33,588 nt of DNA from Anaerolineae bacterium (lineage in GTDB: Bacteria > Chloroflexota > Anaerolineae > Aggregatilineales > UBA3940). The stretch's first letter is position 1; every line of letters begins with the position of its first letter. The notes below the pieces were generated by a model. The model saw only the letters and a list, made by a program, of their open reading frames with translations. It made no database searches and was not told the origin of the DNA. Below are positions 25,326 to 33,588 of this stretch, one piece after another. The translations under genes were made by a program, and so were the position numbers. The DNA is taken from the NCBI GenBank assembly GCA_016928235.1, contig JAFGLD010000350.1, forward strand, positions 1 through 33,588, given 5' to 3'.

Positions 25326-26207
25326 GTGGAACATTTAGATCGATTAGAAGCCACCAGTATTTATATTCTGCGTGAAGCCTATGCCAACTTCAAGAGTCTG
25401 TGTATGTTGTGGTCAATTGGCAAGGACAGCACCGTACTGCTCTGGCTGGCGCGAAAAGCATTCTTCGGACATGTCCCGTTCCCGCTGGTCCATGTCGATA
25501 CCTCCTTCAAGATCCCGGAGATGATCACCTATCGTGACCAGCTGACGCGCGATTGGCGGCTGAACATGGTGGTGGGCTCAAACAGCAGCGCGCTGGCCGA
25601 AAAACGCACTTTCCCGGATGGCGCAGTCGACCGCATCACTTGCTGCCAGTTACTCAAAACCCAGGCGCTTAAAGATACCTTGAGCGGCACCGGCGAGCGC
25701 AGGCGATTCAACCATTCATCACAGCAATATGAGGTCGACCCTTCGACTGAGGCTTACACGGGCGTGATCGTCGGCGCGCGGGCAGACGAGGAAGGTTCGC
25801 GGTCAAAGGAACGATACTTTTCGCCGCGCAACCACCAGAGCGAATGGGATGTTGGTGAGCAGCCGCCTGAGTTCTGGAACCAGTACAAGACCGAGTTCGA
25901 GCCGGGTACCCATGTGCGGATCCATCCGCTGCTGGACTGGACAGAGCTGAACATTTGGGAGTATATCGGACGCGAGCAGATCCCTACTGTGTCGCTCTAT
26001 TACAATCAGGGCGACGGCAAGCGGTATCGATCGCTGGGCTGTTATCCCTGCACCCTCCCGGTCGATTCTGAGTCTCGGACGGTTGACGAGATCATTGCCG
26101 AGCTGAAAACCGGCAAATTTGCCCATATCGCCGAGCGTTCCGGGCGGGCACAGGACGCGGAAGACAGCGGCGGTCTGGAGACACTGCGCCGGGAAGGATA
26201 CATGTGA
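25326..26207 (+). CDS. cysD: Sulfate adenylyltransferase subunit 2
   Basis: 293 residues from GTG 25326. Alignment to the known N-terminus (L-x-x-LEA-x-SIYI-x-RE) fixes this start; the TTG at 25302 would add eight residues, and AAGGA lies 12 bases upstream. This is a PP-loop ATP pyrophosphatase with S30-IGKDS35, [20 protein letters not shown] and RSLGCYPCT. With CysN it makes adenylyl sulfate from ATP and sulfate. Its stop overlaps the cysN start (TGATG). Confidence 0.93.
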   Translation: MEHLDRLEATSIYILREAYANFKSLCMLWSIGKDSTVLLWLARKAFFGHVPFPLVHVDTSFKIPEMITYRDQLTRDWRLNMVVGSNSSALAEKRTFPDGAVDRITCCQLLKTQALKDTLSGTGERRRFNHSSQQYEVDPSTEAYTGVIVGARADEEGSRSKERYFSPRNHQSEWDVGEQPPEFWNQYKTEFEPGTHVRIHPLLDWTELNIWEYIGREQIPTVSLYYNQGDGKRYRSLGCYPCTLPVDSESRTVDEIIAELKTGKFAHIAERSGRAQDAEDSGGLETLRREGYM

Positions 26208-28012
26208 TGGAACGACCAACAATGTCGATCGTGATCGTCGGGCATGTCGATCATGGTAAAAGCACCATTTTAGGGCGTTTGTTGGCAGATACCGATGCCT
26301 TGCCGCAAGGCAAGCTGGAGCAGATACAGGCATTTTGTGAGCGCAACTCACGCCCATTTGAATACGCTTTCTTGCTCGATGCGCTGAAGGATGAGCGTGC
26401 TCAGAATATCACGATCGATGCCGCGCGCGTGTTCTTCCGCTCCGCGGCGCGACGGTATCTGGTGATCGACGCGCCGGGCCATGTGGAGTTTGTCCGTAAC
26501 ATGGTGACGGGCGCTTCTCATGCCGAAACGGCCCTGCTGGTCATCGATGCATTGGAAGGCGTGCAAGAGAACTCGCGACGGCACGGTTATTTGCTGTCGA
26601 TGTTAGGCGTTCGTCGGGTGATTGTATTGATCAATAAGATGGATCTGGTTGAATACCGGCAAGAGCGTTTTGACGAGGTGCGGCTTGAGTACGCAGCCTT
26701 CCTTGATACCATCCATATCCAACCGTTAGGCTACATCCCTGTCAGCGGGCGCGAAGGGGATAACATTGCATCACGAAGCCCACGTATGCCATGGTATGAA
26801 GGCCCAACAGTACTGGAATCGCTGGATGCACTGGAATCGGAGCCGCCGCCGATCGACAAACCTTTCCGTATGCCGGTACAGGATGTGTATCGATTCACGG
26901 CCTTTGGCGACGCGCGGCGTATTGTGGCCGGGAGTGTGGTGAGCGGCAAGCTGGCTGTCGGCGATCCGGTCGTGTTCTATCCCTCAGCCAAGCGCAGCGT
27001 GGTACGATCGTTTGAGTCTATCGGCACACCCCCGGCGCAGATCACAAGCGGAACTGCTGCCGGGTTAACGCTTGACGAGCAGATATACATTCATAGAGGA
27101 GAAATAATAGCGCGGGAAGGCGAGGTTTCTCCCCATGTCTCCGATCGGCTTCTTGTCAGCCTGTTCTGGCTGGGTCGCCAACCGCTCGCTGTTGGCAAGG
27201 AACTGTGGCTTAAGCTCGGCACGGCGCGGGTCAAGGCACGGGTGGAAGAGATTCGTCGTGTGATAGATGCCGGTCAGCCGGCCCAGGACGGAAACGGCAC
27301 TGGCGGCGCCACGCAGGTACAGCGCAATGAGGTGACCGAATGCACGTTGTCGCTCGGTAAAGCACTGGCTTTTGATCGCGCGGCAGAGCTGCAAGAGACA
27401 GGACGCTTTGTACTGGTCGACCGGTTTGAGATCTGCGGTGGCGGTATTATCCTCGATGATGCTGGTGATACGCAGCGCGCGGTGCGTGATAGCGTGATGC
27501 TCCGCAATTTGAAATGGGAAAAGAGCACCATTCCAGGCGACCGCCGATCCGAGATGTATAATCAGCGGGCAACGCTGGTACTGGTAACCGGCTCACGCGG
27601 TGTGGGGCGCAAGGATGTGGCCAAGCGGCTGGAGACCCTTTTATTCGAAGCGGGCAAGAAGGTGTACTATCTGGCTATCGGCAGTGTGCTGCGCGGCCTG
27701 GATGCCGATCTCACCGGGGCTGATCCCCAGTCGGTACGGCAGGAGCACATCCGGCGCATGGCGGAAGTTGCCCATATTTTACTGGACGCCGGACTGATCC
27801 TGATTGTCACCGCCATTGGCCTGACACCGGATGATCTGGAAGTATTCAAAGCCATTGTCAACCCGGATACCATTGTCGTGGTCTGGGTAGGCAATAGCGA
27901 GACAACCGGCATTGCTTTCGACTTACAGCTTCCCGGACATGGGTCAGTAGATGAATCTTCGTTGGCGATTAAGCAGCTGTTGCAAGAGCGTGGAGCAATT
28001 CTCGGCTTTTAG
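26207..28012 (+). CDS. cysN: Sulfate adenylyltransferase subunit 1 fused to degenerate APS kinase
   Basis: 601 residues from ATG 26207 (AAGGA 8 bases upstream; GTG 26204 is the alternative). Residues 1-430 are CysN, a GTPase that drives CysD: G1 GHVDHGKST (12-20), G3 DAPGH, G4 NKMD, then the EF-Tu-like barrels. From about 450 an APS-kinase-like domain follows. Its Walker A reads G462-SRGVGRK469, so the invariant Lys of GxxGxGK is Arg and the following Ser/Thr is Lys. The usual DGDN loop is absent (AIGSVLRGL), and only the [13 protein letters not shown] helix is clearly kept. Sulfate adenylation is likely intact; PAPS formation is doubtful. Confidence 0.9.
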   Translation: MERPTMSIVIVGHVDHGKSTILGRLLADTDALPQGKLEQIQAFCERNSRPFEYAFLLDALKDERAQNITIDAARVFFRSAARRYLVIDAPGHVEFVRNMVTGASHAETALLVIDALEGVQENSRRHGYLLSMLGVRRVIVLINKMDLVEYRQERFDEVRLEYAAFLDTIHIQPLGYIPVSGREGDNIASRSPRMPWYEGPTVLESLDALESEPPPIDKPFRMPVQDVYRFTAFGDARRIVAGSVVSGKLAVGDPVVFYPSAKRSVVRSFESIGTPPAQITSGTAAGLTLDEQIYIHRGEIIAREGEVSPHVSDRLLVSLFWLGRQPLAVGKELWLKLGTARVKARVEEIRRVIDAGQPAQDGNGTGGATQVQRNEVTECTLSLGKALAFDRAAELQETGRFVLVDRFEICGGGIILDDAGDTQRAVRDSVMLRNLKWEKSTIPGDRRSEMYNQRATLVLVTGSRGVGRKDVAKRLETLLFEAGKKVYYLAIGSVLRGLDADLTGADPQSVRQEHIRRMAEVAHILLDAGLILIVTAIGLTPDDLEVFKAIVNPDTIVVVWVGNSETTGIAFDLQLPGHGSVDESSLAIKQLLQERGAILGF

Positions 28013-28236
28013 GGTAAACTGCGACACAAACGGAAGTGGATCGTTCATAGACATAAACTCAAGCCCAACAAGTTGCAGCGAATTTCCAAAGCGGGAACCA
28101 CTGCTCAGATCTCAAGCTTGAAGCGGAGATGCCTTAGTCTTTGAAGACATGCTGCAAGGGCTGTTGGAACTACACCACGCTCATCAAGACAGTCTCCCAA
28201 TCCACATAGGGTGCAGCAGCAAGCTAAGGTGCCCCC

Positions 28237-29301
28237 CTACAAACGGATTGTAGACCCACAGAACTTACATTTAATACTATCCATGCCCCGCGTCACAACC
28301 TGATCGATGTCGCCCCCACAGTAAGGACATTTGCCGGGCGTGGATTTGATTTTATCCAGAGTCTCCTGGTCGATTTCAATAGCCCGGTCCGTGTCGAACT
28401 CCCCTGCTTTTGCGCGGTTGACTATCGACTGCCATTCGAGGTTAGACTGCCAGATATGGAAATGAGCCGCATTGACCGGCGCGCCGGCACCGAATTTGAA
28501 CGTAATGTGGTCTTCGTTCTTCATCACGCCTTTCTTGCTGAGCTCAATTTCTTCTACCAACGCAACCGGCACATCAAGCATGAGATCCTGAACTTTTTGC
28601 TTTTCGGTGGCAATGAACAACACCTTCTTGGTCGCAATTTCTTCCTTCTGCTCAAAAAGCAATCGCTGGTCGGTCAGGTACAAGATGCCTGACGGATCGC
28701 CTTTCTTCTCTTCACCGGTCCTGGCCCAGACCGCCTTGACGGCCATGATCCCGGATTCGGTAGGCAGCAGCCGGAAAGTGGCCTCAGCCAGCGCTTTCAT
28801 CGTCCATTCTATCTTGTTCAGCCTGGACTGTAATCCACTCAACTGGCTGTAGAACTGGTCATACATCCCATTGATGGCGCGTTCTACAGCCTCTACTTTA
28901 TCCTCCAGGTTCTTCACATCTGCCTCGAGACCCTTCATCACAGGCTGCACGGCTGAAGGATTATTGCCAAGCCGAACCAGCTGACTCATTTTCGTTTCCA
29001 GGGGCTTGAGCGCGGATTGCAGGCTGCCGGCCTGGTCATTGATCTGTTGTGTGACTGAAGGCGACAACGCTTGCCATTGTTTCCGGTAATCGGCAGCCTG
29101 GTCTTCCAGGTGTTTATCGAAAGCGTAACCTTTTCTGCGAAGGTCGGCTATCCTCTGGTCAAGGCTATTGACTGAGGTCTGGAGATCCTCGATTGAATCC
29201 CGGGCTTGGGCCAATTGGACTGCTGTCTGCAACTGACCGATTTGTCCTTGTATCGCACTGATTTTTCCGGCAAGATCATCACTTGGAGTTTGTGTAGACA
29301 T
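28237..29301 (-). CDS. Coiled-coil protein with C-terminal zinc ribbon
   Basis: 354 residues, soluble. Residues 5-165 are heptad-like coiled coil (long helices rich in Gln, Leu and Glu). Residues about 185-300 form a globular region with ILYLTDQRLLFEQKEE, reminiscent of GRAM/PH-like lipid or protein-binding folds. The C-terminus is a zinc ribbon, CPYCGGDIDQVVTRGMDSIK then CKFCG. Function unknown; the layout suggests a membrane- or protein-associated scaffold. GGGATG precedes the ATG. It is transcribed away from the PadR gene, with a 242-bp divergent spacer. Confidence 0.75.
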   Translation of the reverse strand: MSTQTPSDDLAGKISAIQGQIGQLQTAVQLAQARDSIEDLQTSVNSLDQRIADLRRKGYAFDKHLEDQAADYRKQWQALSPSVTQQINDQAGSLQSALKPLETKMSQLVRLGNNPSAVQPVMKGLEADVKNLEDKVEAVERAINGMYDQFYSQLSGLQSRLNKIEWTMKALAEATFRLLPTESGIMAVKAVWARTGEEKKGDPSGILYLTDQRLLFEQKEEIATKKVLFIATEKQKVQDLMLDVPVALVEEIELSKKGVMKNEDHITFKFGAGAPVNAAHFHIWQSNLEWQSIVNRAKAGEFDTDRAIEIDQETLDKIKSTPGKCPYCGGDIDQVVTRGMDSIKCKFCGSTIRL

Positions 29302-29456
29302 GGTTCATCCCGATCTGGTATTGGCTACTTTAATTGGTTAAAAACGATACATGACACTATACGTTTAGAGCCGGAACAAGTCAAGTATATGCTCCCCGTA
29401 ACCGCTCAAGGAGGAGAGATTGGGGACAGGGGTATGAACGTGAACGCGATGAGATA

Positions 29457-29490
29457 TTGACTCTATCGGATTCTTGATATAATATATCAA
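29457..29490 (+). promoter_or_regulatory. Promoter overlapping a palindromic operator before padR
   Basis: TTGACT (29457-29462) with TATAAT (29478-29483, 15-bp spacer) or TAATAT (29480-29485, 17-bp spacer). The -10 lies inside a perfect 8-bp inverted repeat, TTGATATA-A-TATATCAA (29474-29490). A second imperfect palindrome TCGATACAGTATGTCGA follows at 29494-29510. PadR proteins commonly repress their own promoter through such sites. Confidence 0.5.
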
Positions 29491-29543
29491 TCGTCGATAC
29501 AGTATGTCGAAAGCTGTTATAGTTTACGGAGATCAGATAGCCC

Positions 29544-29924
29544 ATGAAGACACTGTCACAAAAGACGCAAGGACTGCCCTCCCTAACGCCAACCATGTTT
29601 CATATCCTGTTGGCACTGGCCGACCGGGAGAAACACGGTTATGCCATCATGCGGGAAGTGGAGACACACACCAATGGCCGGCTGAAATTAGGACCGGGCA
29701 CGTTGTATGGCTCGATCAAGCAGATGTTGGCTGCCGGGCTGATCGAGGAATCGGAGGATCGACCTGACCCTGCTCTGGACGATCAGCGCCGCCGCTACTA
29801 CCGCCTGACCGGCTTGGGCCGCAAGGCGGCTTCTGAAGAAGCCAGGCAGTTATCGCATCTGGTCGGTATTGCTCAAAGCAAGAACCTGATTGGCGATCTG
29901 GCCTTCGGTCTTTCTGCTCTATAA
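29544..29924 (+). CDS. PadR-family transcriptional regulator
   Basis: 126 residues. N-terminal winged helix with the PadR signature MFHILLALADREKHGYAIMREV (about 16-37) and LGPGTLYGSIKQMLAAGLIEE (about 50-70), the RRYYRLTGLG wing, and a short C-terminal dimerisation helix. This small form usually represses an adjacent membrane or efflux gene. The next gene, 75 bases downstream, is a membrane protein of the PadR-associated kind. GGAG is 15 bases from the ATG. Confidence 0.9.
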   Translation: MKTLSQKTQGLPSLTPTMFHILLALADREKHGYAIMREVETHTNGRLKLGPGTLYGSIKQMLAAGLIEESEDRPDPALDDQRRRYYRLTGLGRKAASEEARQLSHLVGIAQSKNLIGDLAFGLSAL

Positions 29925-29999
29925 GACAGAGAAAGTATTTTTGTCCGCTTATTGACCATCTATGACTCAATGCATACTATGCATTCAGGAGAGAATGTC

Positions 30000-31229
30000 A
30001 TGTCATTCAATCAAAATACCAACACAACATGGGCCGAGTGGTTGTATGGCCTGCTGCTGTGGCTCTACCCGAATAAACATCGACAGGACTATGGCGTGCT
30101 GATGACCCAACTTTTCCTCGATCAACTGCGAGATGCCCGGCTTGAGGGGCCGTGGAGCGTCCTGGTCCTGTGGCTGCGCACAATCGTCGATGTTCTCAAG
30201 AGTGCGCCCGGCGAGCACCTGAAAAATATCATCCCGGCTCCCAACCGGCCGCTCTTATCATGGCGAGGAGCAGTTGTGATGGTGCTGCCTGCGTTATTAC
30301 TCATGAGCCCTTATCTGCCGACCGGAAAGGGACTAATGGCCGTCGTGGGACTGCTCGCTGTGGTCATCCTGGTAGCGACACTGGTAGCATGGAAACGCAC
30401 CCGGCGTGTTCCGATCTGGGGAATGCCTTTATTGGGCATGGTTATAACACCACTTGTATGGTGCCTGGCCGCTTTGCCGAACGGGATCATCTCCGGATTC
30501 TTTTCTCTAAGAAGTTCTCTAACCGGCACCGAACAGGTGTTGCTCTATTCCTCACTGGTAGTATTTAACATCCTTCAGGTGAGCATGATTATTGGCTTGT
30601 TTGTGTATTATGCCCGCCGGCACGTCATCTCACGGCCGGCCTGGCTCATGTTTGGCGCCTATGTTGTTGGTATGGCAGCCATCAGCACTATCCGTAGTAA
30701 TCAAGCGAATATGTCCATCAGTTTTCTGTTCGTCGCCTCCTCTTCCTTCCTGTTTCTCTTCGAGCTTTTGCTCCCAGTGGCGATTGGTTTGCTGCTGGCA
30801 CGCCGGCAGGGTTTGGATGCCCTGTTGTTTGCAATCAGCGGCATGACCTTTTTCCAAGTATCTTTCGATGTAGACTATCACTTCGCCTTCATTTCCGGCA
30901 ACATACCCGCAGTTACGGTTTATAACATTGTGTGGCGATTATTGGTCTTTGTGGTTGCGCCAATGTGGATGGTACGCGCTCGCACCGATCGAAGCCGGTT
31001 GCTTGGAATAGCCGGTCCACTCATGGCCGCGCTGGTCATCGAAACCGCCGTAAACACGCTGATCGATCCGTGGATTTTCCAGGTTCACTTTCTGCATTAT
31101 TTCATGGTAACAGTCGTTCAACCCCCATTGGCAATCATGGTAGCCTTCATGTTTTATCGCCAGGGCGGCGAGAAAGACATCTCGATGTCAGGCAACATGC
31201 CTGTGCTCACATCGGAGGCGGGTGTATGA
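30000..31229 (+). CDS. PadR-associated multi-spanning membrane protein
   Basis: 409 residues from ATG 30000, which has AGGAGAG just upstream; the frame extends 16 codons further without one. The first 75 residues (LLWLYPNKHRQDYGVLMTQLFLDQLRDA) match the soluble prefix seen in permease-like proteins linked to PadR regulators. About ten membrane helices follow. No ATPase or transporter motif is seen. Probably controlled by the upstream PadR repressor; the effector is unknown. Confidence 0.78.
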   Translation: MSFNQNTNTTWAEWLYGLLLWLYPNKHRQDYGVLMTQLFLDQLRDARLEGPWSVLVLWLRTIVDVLKSAPGEHLKNIIPAPNRPLLSWRGAVVMVLPALLLMSPYLPTGKGLMAVVGLLAVVILVATLVAWKRTRRVPIWGMPLLGMVITPLVWCLAALPNGIISGFFSLRSSLTGTEQVLLYSSLVVFNILQVSMIIGLFVYYARRHVISRPAWLMFGAYVVGMAAISTIRSNQANMSISFLFVASSSFLFLFELLLPVAIGLLLARRQGLDALLFAISGMTFFQVSFDVDYHFAFISGNIPAVTVYNIVWRLLVFVVAPMWMVRARTDRSRLLGIAGPLMAALVIETAVNTLIDPWIFQVHFLHYFMVTVVQPPLAIMVAFMFYRQGGEKDISMSGNMPVLTSEAGV

Positions 31230-31638
31230 TCCATCACGACCATGTCGGCGCCGCCCCGGTATTGTTTTAGCCATACGACGCCTCTACCAAATTTCCCAAT
31301 TTCCATACGTCCGGTATTCCGCCGGTTGAAATGACATCGACTCCCGCATTACAATACAGGTATGTGGCAGTCGATGTCACGCGTCTGGTACCTGCAAACC
31401 GATTGCCTGATCCGTCCCTGCCTTCAAGAGATGTAAAGGCAGAGTAACGCAAATCGATGAGCACAACGGCAAATCGCCGGTCATTGTGTTGGGTAGATTC
31501 CCGCTTTCGCGGGAATGACAGAGTAGGCAAATGGGTGACCTGACGAGCAGGTACTGACGGAGCTTTTAACCTATCACCCATCACTCAAACGACTACAAGT
31601 CGTCCATCACTCACCACTATTTTTAAGGAAGAGATCCC
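31230..31638. other. Intergenic region with dRS3-like hairpin
   Basis: 409 bp without a credible gene. It holds the 20-bp hairpin at 31497-31516, simple-repeat words (CCATCACTC, ACTACAAGTCGTCCATCACTC) near 31570-31615, and CACTATTTTTAAGGAAG (31615-31631), which supplies the ribosome binding site for lpd. Confidence 0.5.
31497..31516. repeat. 20-bp ATTCCC-N8-GGGAAT hairpin (dRS3-like)
   Basis: ATTCCCGC-TTTC-GCGGGAAT, an 8-bp stem with a 4-nt loop. It fits the ATTCCC(N8)GGGAAT pattern of the neisserial dRS3 repeat and of look-alike repeats in many genomes. Read on the minus strand it gives the well-known spurious FPRKRES peptide. Confidence 0.75.
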
Positions 31639-33042
31639 ATGTCTAAAGCATACGATGTCGTTGTTCTCGGCGCGGGGCCGGGGGGGTACGTCGGCGCCAT
31701 CCGCGCCGCGCAGCTGGGGTTGAAGGTTGCGGTAGTCGAGAAGGAATATTGGGGTGGTGTATGTCTCAACATCGGCTGCATCCCGACCAAGGCACTGCTC
31801 CGAAATGCCGAGATCGCCCACCTTCTCAAGCATCGAGGCAAGGAATTTGGCTTCAGCTTCGACAACCTCCAGATCGATTACGGGATCGCCTTCAAGCGCA
31901 GCCGCCAGGTCAGCGACCGGTTGGTTAAGGGCATCGGCTTTCTGATGAAGAAGAATAAGATCGATACTTATACCGGATGGGGCGAGATCAAGAACAGCTC
32001 GACCGTCGCGGTGGCCATGAACGATGGGAACCAGGAGGCACTCACCTTCAAGAACCTGATCATCGCCACCGGCGCGCACGCCAGGATGCTCCCAGGCGTC
32101 GAGGCCGACGGCGAGACGATCATTACCTATGTCGAGGGCATCCTCGCCGACCAGGCGCCCGGCAAGATCGTGATCGTTGGGGCAGGACCAATCGGGCTGG
32201 AGTTTGCCTACATCTGGCATAGCTATGGGGCCCAGGTCACCATCATCGAGATGCTGGACCGGCCCGCCCCACTGGAGGACCCGGATGTCAGCGTCGAGCT
32301 TGGCAAGGCGTACGAGAAGCTCGGCATTAAGATCCTGACCGGCGCCAGGGTGGAAACCATCGAAAAAAAGAGAAAGAACGCCACCCTGACGGTCAGCACA
32401 CCGGACGGCACACAGACCATCGAAGCGGACAAGGTGATGGTGGCAATTGGCTTTGCACCCAATGTGGAAGGGTTTGGTCTGGAAAAGCTGGGCGTCAGAC
32501 TGGCCGAGCGTGGGAAGTTCATCGAGATAGACAGCCGGATGCGCACCAATGTCCCGAATGTCTATGCCGTCGGCGATGTGACGGGCAAGCTGATGCTGGC
32601 GCACGTCGGCAGCGCGATGGGCATCGTGGCAGCGGAGGCTATTGCGGGGCACGAGACAATCGAGCTGGATTACCGGATGATGCCGCGCTGCATCTACAGC
32701 CAGCCGCAGATCGCCAGCTTTGGCTACACTGAAGAGGAAGCAAAAGCGGCGGGTTACCAGGTCAAAGTTTCGAAGTTCCCCTTCCAGGCCAACGGCAAGG
32801 CGCTGGGACTGGGCGATTACCAGGGGTTCGTCAAGCTGATCGGCGATGCAAAGTATGGGGAGATACTGGGCGCTCACATGGTCGGGCCGGAGGTGACCGA
32901 GCTGCTGCCCGAATATACGCTGGCCCGGCAAGCTGAGTTAACCGCCGAAGAGATCGCCCGCAATGTCCACGCCCACCCGACCGTCAGCGAGGCGCTGGCA
33001 GAAGCCGCGCATGGGCTGGTGGGTGGGACCATTCATGCATAG
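31639..33042 (+). CDS. lpdA: Dihydrolipoamide dehydrogenase
   Basis: 467 residues, the normal length. FAD-binding GAGPGGY (11-17), redox disulfide C42-LNIG-C47, NAD-binding [13 protein letters not shown]-ribityl [12 protein letters not shown], and the C-terminal active-site H446-P with E451. It reoxidises lipoyl groups of 2-oxoacid dehydrogenase or glycine-cleavage complexes; no other subunits are encoded nearby, so it probably serves several complexes. AAGGAAGAG precedes the ATG. GC is higher than in the preceding spacer. Four bases separate its stop from the candidate GTG of the next gene. Confidence 0.95.
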   Translation: MSKAYDVVVLGAGPGGYVGAIRAAQLGLKVAVVEKEYWGGVCLNIGCIPTKALLRNAEIAHLLKHRGKEFGFSFDNLQIDYGIAFKRSRQVSDRLVKGIGFLMKKNKIDTYTGWGEIKNSSTVAVAMNDGNQEALTFKNLIIATGAHARMLPGVEADGETIITYVEGILADQAPGKIVIVGAGPIGLEFAYIWHSYGAQVTIIEMLDRPAPLEDPDVSVELGKAYEKLGIKILTGARVETIEKKRKNATLTVSTPDGTQTIEADKVMVAIGFAPNVEGFGLEKLGVRLAERGKFIEIDSRMRTNVPNVYAVGDVTGKLMLAHVGSAMGIVAAEAIAGHETIELDYRMMPRCIYSQPQIASFGYTEEEAKAAGYQVKVSKFPFQANGKALGLGDYQGFVKLIGDAKYGEILGAHMVGPEVTELLPEYTLARQAELTAEEIARNVHAHPTVSEALAEAAHGLVGGTIHA

Positions 33043-33051
33043 CAGGTGACG

Positions 33052-33300
33052 ATGTTCCAGATAGATACCCTGGCTAAATGGTTGATGATCATCGGGTTGG
33101 GTATTGCCGCGCTGGGTGGGCTGATCTTCCTGGCCGGCAAGATCCCCTTCCTGAACCGTCTGGGCAACCTGCCCGGCGATTTCCGCTATGTCAGCCCTGA
33201 TGGGCGATTTGGCTGCTTCTTCCCCATCGTTACGATGCTTCTCATCAGCGTCGTTCTGACCATCGTGCTGAATGTGATCGCGCGGCTACTCAACCGGTGA
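33052..33300 (+). CDS. DUF2905 family small membrane protein
   Basis: 82 residues from ATG 33052 (AGG 5 bases upstream; GTG 33046 is the alternative). Two transmembrane helices (about 8-27 and 55-78) flank the family hallmark GKIPFLNRLGNLPGDFRY. DUF2905 proteins have no known function. It starts 9 bases after the lpd stop, so co-transcription is likely. Confidence 0.88.
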   Translation: MFQIDTLAKWLMIIGLGIAALGGLIFLAGKIPFLNRLGNLPGDFRYVSPDGRFGCFFPIVTMLLISVVLTIVLNVIARLLNR

Positions 33301-33363
33301 TGGCACTGGTTTGATAACACCATGGAGGGGCACATCTAGCATCGCTCTTTCGAAAATGTAACG

Positions 33364-33588
33364 CTTTATGATATCGAGCCGGAGCTTCATGACCTCGAGC
33401 CGGAGCTTCATGACATCGGGCCGGGGCTTCATGATCTCGAGCCGGAGCTTCATGATCTCGATCCAGGGCTTCATGATCTCGAGCCGGAGCTTCATGACAT
33501 CGGGCCGGGGCTTCATGATCTCGAGTCGGAGCTTCATGATCTCAAGCCGGAGCTTCATGATCTCGAGCCGGGGCTTCATGATCTCGAG
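33364..33588. repeat. 21-bp tandem repeat array, at least 10.7 copies
   Basis: Imperfect copies of CTTCATGATCTCGAGCCGG(A/G)G run from 33364 to the window end and probably continue past it. Variation is concentrated at a few positions (GATCTC/GACATC, GAG/GGG). Because 21 is divisible by three, several frames are open on both strands and give seven-residue peptides (ELHDLEP on +, MKLRLEI on -). No start with a ribosome binding site is seen on +. Treat as a minisatellite unless more sequence shows a gene. Confidence 0.88.

Noticed and set aside
31267..31584. Minus-strand frame of 105 codons containing FPRKRES
   Set aside because: This peptide is the well-known translation of an ATTCCCGC...GCGGGAAT intergenic repeat, so it is a spurious ORF.
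31585..32931. Long minus-strand open frame (448 codons)
   Set aside because: It lies antisense to the unmistakable lpd gene, has no family likeness, and arises from the GC-rich codon pattern of lpd.

Overview
This is a gene-rich bacterial chromosomal segment of moderately high GC, with AT-richer intergenic stretches full of short repeats. The mix of genes (LysM and leucine-rich-repeat surface proteins, an ACR3 arsenic operon, fused CysN/APS-kinase, HEAT-repeat and PadR/membrane modules) and the repeat-laden spacers would fit an environmental Chloroflexota (Anaerolineae-like) genome. That placement is inference: there is no rRNA or other marker gene, only one tRNA.

Layout. (1) 1-2792, + strand: a membrane-protein remnant, then an arsenic detoxification operon (small CxxC thioredoxin, Trx-coupled arsenate reductase ArsC, ACR3 efflux pump) followed closely by a uracil-DNA-glycosylase-like gene. 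(2) 2779-4602, - strand: an orphan NarL-type sensor kinase whose 5' end abuts a dispersed repeat. (3) 4618-5891: repeats, a tRNA-Val with its own promoter and terminator, and about 800 bp without a clear gene. (4) 5892-6890 and 13640-14398: two related leucine-rich-repeat lipoproteins. They flank a minus-strand block with an RlmI-like rRNA methyltransferase and a five-gene cluster: HEAT-repeat protein, alpha/beta-hydrolase lipoprotein, YqeK-like HD phosphohydrolase and two membrane proteins. (5) 15191-16642: an exported LysM protein. (6) 17434-19007: dephospho-CoA kinase with an unusual C-terminal extension, a small membrane protein and a strong terminator. (7) 19796-23685: an M1-like peptidase lipoprotein, then a 7TM histidine kinase overlapping a single-domain response regulator. 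(8) 24082-28012: homoserine dehydrogenase, then CysD and CysN fused to a degenerate APS kinase (sulfate activation). (9) 28237-33300: a coiled-coil zinc-ribbon protein, a PadR regulator with its membrane-protein partner, dihydrolipoamide dehydrogenase and a DUF2905 protein. The window ends in a 21-bp tandem repeat.

The most interesting non-genic signal is a family of about 115-bp elements: four nearly complete copies and one half copy, always intergenic. Each is bounded by CTAG and made of two consecutive hairpins, the second showing a compensatory base-pair change between copies. They look like non-autonomous, palindrome-ended mobile elements or mobile structured RNA/DNA cassettes, and one copy supplies the upstream edge of a sensor-kinase gene. 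Other items worth a look are the CoaE fusion, the CysN-CysC fusion with a lost P-loop lysine, and three TGTTACA-type motifs spaced exactly 21 bp apart upstream of an LRR lipoprotein gene.
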